Shown: piece by piece, positions 60,731-64,000 of the stretch
How the letters are laid out: each line of letters opens with the position of its first letter
Position numbering within the stretch: the stretch's first letter is position 1
NCBI GenBank assembly: GCA_027625915.1
Contig: JANTQA010000015.1
Span: 9,267,001-9,331,000, forward strand
Reading direction: 5' to 3'
Source of the DNA: Anaeramoeba flamelloides
Taxonomy: Eukaryota; Metamonada; Anaeramoebidae
Length of the DNA: 64,000 bases
Notes under the pieces: generated by a model
What the model was told of the DNA's origin: nothing
Database searches by the model: none
Seen by the model: only the letters and a program-made list of their open reading frames with translations
Position numbers and translations under genes: made by a program

Positions 60731-61367
60731 TAATCATGATTAATCTTGTCTTTGTTTTTTTTTTTTTTTTTCTTTTTTCATTTTTTAATTTTCATCTTTT
60801 CGAAAATTGTGTAGTAATTTGAAAAAAATTTTGCTTTTAAAAAGTGGAAATTTGTTATTGATCTTTTGGATCTGAACAGTATTGCTTTAGATTTGATTCT
60901 GCTAAACAATTCTTCATGAAACTGAATACAACATAAAATTTTCAAATAAATCACTTCTGAAATTATAAAGGCTGTAATTTGGTTTGAAATTTTTTAAAGA
61001 AATAAAAAAGATAAATTTAAAGCGACAATTAGATAAAAAAAATAACAAAACATAATATTTTCCAAATAAATCTCTCTCGGGGAAACTTAGAAGAACGAAT
61101 ATTTGATTTATTTTATCATTTTAAGGGTATGTCCTTAATTATGGAAAATATTTTTGTTAAAATATAACAAATTTTGAAAAATATTCCAGAGATTTTGTTT
61201 GATTAGTCATTAATAACATTAAATTAGCCAAACAGTAGTTTGATATAAAATATCTATCATCAGATTATTAATCAAAATGAAAATAATTAATCATTTCTTG
61301 ATAAAGTCGTTTTTTAAAAAAAAGTGTGACAATAAAATATGTTTTAATAATGTACTTAAAAATAGTT
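60731..61367. other. Spacer between the acidic-protein gene and the TPR gene
   Basis: Both neighbours read leftwards, so this ~640 bp must hold the 3' end signals of one and the promoter of the other. It could also hold additional 5' exons of the TPR gene. No element is recognisable. Confidence 0.4.
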
Positions 61368-62710
61368 CTATTGAAGTTTGCCGACTCTTTTAGAGAGACT
61401 TTTGATAACTTTTTTGTCCAGATCTTTTTTGAATAATGATGATATATTCGGAAATCTTTCATTTAAAGTCTTGAAAGAAATGAATTAAGCCGAAGACAAG
61501 AATTTACGAAAAAAAAGGCTTTTTAAATTTACGATTATAAATAATTAACTGATCTGTATATTGAGAGATCTTTGAGTGTTGAGTGAGAGCGTCAGGTTGG
61601 ACAATCACAAAATAAAAAAAAAAAAAAACATCCAAATCGCTTGGGTTGTTTGTTTAAACAGTAAAATAAAAAGAAAAATAAGAGTAATTTTTTTGTTAAA
61701 AAAAAGAGGAAAGAAAAATCAATCGATCTTACAAGCTTTTTTGGACTTGATGTTAATTTTTTTGTGCTGTTGAACTCTTGAATTTTATTGTCGCTTTTAT
61801 TTTCTTTATTACGAGGAGTCATAAGTGTCACCAAATCAGAATTTTTCTGTAAATCGATTAAAGATTTTTGTAATGTGGGTTGGTGCTTTGTCACCAAATT
61901 TTTTGACCAATTTAAAAAATCTAATTCTGAAACAGTCTGAAGAAACTTTGAAGAACAAAAAATCGGTGGCGCCGGTGGCAATGATATTTTTGTTCCATTT
62001 GCCACAATCTTTGTAGTTTTTTTGGAATTTCTTCCTTTTTGTTTTTGGTTTGTGGAATAAGATTTGGAAAGATCATTCTCGGAATCAGAACCAGAGGTTG
62101 CACCAGGATCTGAACACGAAGAACCTTGCTGCTGGCCAATAAACAAATGCTCAGTTGGGATTTGTGTTTCACTTGAGTCACTGCCGTCTTCGTCGCTGCT
62201 TCCTATTGAGTGGTGCAGCAGTTTGCTCAGCATTTGGGTCACTTGGCTTTGCTGCTTACTAAGAAACATAACACTTTCGTCGTTATTTGGTAATTTGTTA
62301 TCATCAAATTCAGATCCCCAATCTGAAAAATCGTCGTCATCCTCCTCATCATCATCCTCGTCATCGTCATCGTCATCGTCATCGTCGTCGTCGTCGTCGT
62401 CCTCTTCTTCAGGAGAGAAATTGTTTTTTCTTTTTTTTGCATCACGATTAAATAAATCCAGAGCTATTTTTGTTTTGTTAGGTTTTTTTTTAATAATTCT
62501 TTTTTGTTTCTTTTCGCTTTCGCTATTACTCTCAGAAACTGAATTTGTTTCGATTTCACGAAAAGACTGCCTTGATGAAATTGAGTGATTCTTATTTGGA
62601 ATATCATCAGAAGAATTTTCTTCATCATAAAAATCATCAGATGAACTTTCCCCAGATTCTTGATCTGAAAATTTTTCCAAGGTTTCAAGATCAAGTGGAA
62701 GTTTGTTCAT
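61368..62710 (-). CDS. Acidic, serine-rich protein of unknown function, two exons
   Basis: Exon 1 is 62710-61733 and exon 2 is 61469-61368. The donor is GTAAGA right after the AAG CTT codons, the acceptor TTTCAAG, phase 0, intron 263 bp. The product is 359 residues. Reading straight through the donor gives a hydrophobic F/L/C-rich tail, whereas splicing gives a hydrophilic helical C-terminus (LNERFPNISSLFKKDLDKKV, then SLSKRVGKLQ). The N-terminal half is S/D/E-rich with a run of ~14 aspartates near residue 113 and a basic KKKPNK patch. A conserved-looking segment, SLPPAPPIF then FLQTVSELDFLNWSKNLV, occupies ~245-275. Acidic and basic tracts suggest a nuclear protein, possibly in chromatin or ribosome assembly. 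I do not recognise the family. Confidence 0.7.
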
Positions 62711-64000
62711 TATTTGATTGTGTTTTGGTTTTTTTTTATGGCCAAGTGAAAAATTAAAATGTTTTTTTTAAAAAAAGAAAACTTTGAAAAAATGATTGAG
62801 ACATTCTAAATTTAAAAAAAATGTTTAATTGGTCGTTTGTTTCAAGACACATAGGATAAAAATTTTTCAAAAATGACACGATTTTTAATAATCTTTTTTA
62901 GTTTAGAAAATCATCCTTTCAATTGAGAATTTAACAATCCAACCAAATATTTTTTTAAAGTTCTCTGTTGAATATTCTCAAATGAACTTTGGAAGAAAAG
63001 ATAGATTTTTCTTAGAAAAGTGATCCAAAATTGAGAATAATTTTGTGAGTTCCAACTGGAAAATTCAATTTGTTAAGGGAATAGCAGGTCATCAAGTCAA
63101 AATTTTCACCTTTTTACGAATTTCGAAGAAAATAAGAAAACAACATTTTTTACTTTGATTGTTTCTTCTTTTTGTCACAAAAAAAAATGTCACAATAGAA
63201 GTTTAAGCTGAATTGTCTTATCTACTTTGAGAACTGTTCCAAGAATTACCTTTTGCTCTTAAACCGATAATTTAATGTGGTCTTGCGTTAAATGTTTGAA
63301 AAAAAATTGTTAGAAAATTTATAATACTATTAAAATTTTATCTCAAAGTCCAATAAGGAAGATCAAGATAATTTCTAAAAGTACCCTTTCTTGTTGGGTT
63401 TGTGAAGATGTTTCGGTTTTTACAACAAATAATTGGTAAAATATTTTCTGGAATTTGAAATAAAAATTTTTTATTAAAATTGGAAAATAACAGTATGGGT
63501 TTTTCAAATAATCAAAATCAAACAAAACTTCTGTGAAAATAAACAATACAGTTTTTGAAGACAATAGAAAAATAAATAAATAAGTGAGATTGTCAATTTC
63601 TTTGACTACACTCTAATTCTAATTGAATATACTCTAAAATTTATACAAATACAAAATATGGTTAGTTCAAAAAAAAAAAACAAGAAATGATAAAGAATCT
63701 TCTGATATATCATTTTAAGGTTTTTCTTTTTGTTAAATATTATGAATTTACATTGATTTTTTTTAAACCTGATGGTGTTAAGGAAATGATTTAACTAAAG
63801 AGGATTAAAGATATCAACTTTGTTTCTCTCGAATGTTCCACGATTTTTTTTCAAATATCAAATATTTTTTATCAATTACCTTTTCAGAAAAAGTAAGAAA
63901 TAAATAGAATAAAACACAAAAAAATAGTTGGTATTTGTATCAAGTAAATCTAGTCGGTCACAATATATTTTCTTAATAATTGAAAAATACTAATTTTTCC
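62711..64000. other. 5' flank of the acidic-protein gene to window end
   Basis: Presumed promoter at its left end. The rest is AT-rich with no supported gene. Confidence 0.35.

Noticed and set aside
62064-62588. 174-codon + strand frame with a poly-serine run
   Set aside because: Antisense shadow of the poly-aspartate tract of the acidic-protein gene.

Overview
The window is very AT-rich eukaryotic nuclear DNA from a protist. Supporting signs are spliceosomal introns with GTAAGT/GTAAGA-type donors and AG acceptors, cytosolic ribosomal protein uS19 and Arp2 genes interrupted by introns, and proteins full of poly-N, poly-K, KE, EN and D runs. The style of low-complexity protein, plus a bacterial-type nitroreductase, would suit an amoeboid anaerobe such as Anaeramoeba. 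That assignment is a guess from style, not something the sequence proves.

Genes are sparse: eight supported genes in 64 kb. On the + strand are Arp2 (13.7-15.8 kb, four exons) and an intronless nitroreductase (19.9-20.5 kb). On the - strand are an NF-YB/HAP3-like histone-fold protein (23.0-24.1 kb), a three-exon winged-helix-like protein (31.8-35.1 kb), a lysine-rich probable nucleolar protein (42.3-42.9 kb), ribosomal protein uS19/RPS15 (48.6-49.2 kb, two exons), a ~2,200-residue TPR protein (54.0-60.7 kb) and an acidic protein of unknown role (61.4-62.7 kb, two exons). For three of the - strand genes, reading-frame phase at plausible splice sites joins exons that look separate at first sight, or adds missing ends. 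A possible last exon of a gene lying mostly outside the window is at 91-253.

Most of the rest is transposon debris. A ~200-bp near-perfect palindromic MITE with TA target duplications occurs ten times. Larger inverted-repeat elements lie at 4.65-4.85, 5.6-6.0, 8.2-9.0, 21.35-21.75, 36.8-37.35 and 49.9-50.9 kb. Pieces of one LINE family, 5'-truncated and in one case still carrying a poly(A) tail, lie at 9.0, 18.4-19.5, 26.0, 26.7 and 27.0-28.0 kb. The largest structure is an opposed pair of ~1.7-1.9 kb repeats at 2.4-4.1 and 10.4-12.3 kb, each carrying a degenerate tRNA-like module.

The nesting can be read as a history. One dispersed repeat occurs three times. The copy at 20.9-22.3 kb has taken two different MITEs, and the copy at 37.6-38.4 kb preserves both empty sites. 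A LINE copy was split by a MITE, and a poly(A)-tailed LINE sits inside a foldback element. No CRISPR array, operon or confident tRNA/rRNA gene was seen.
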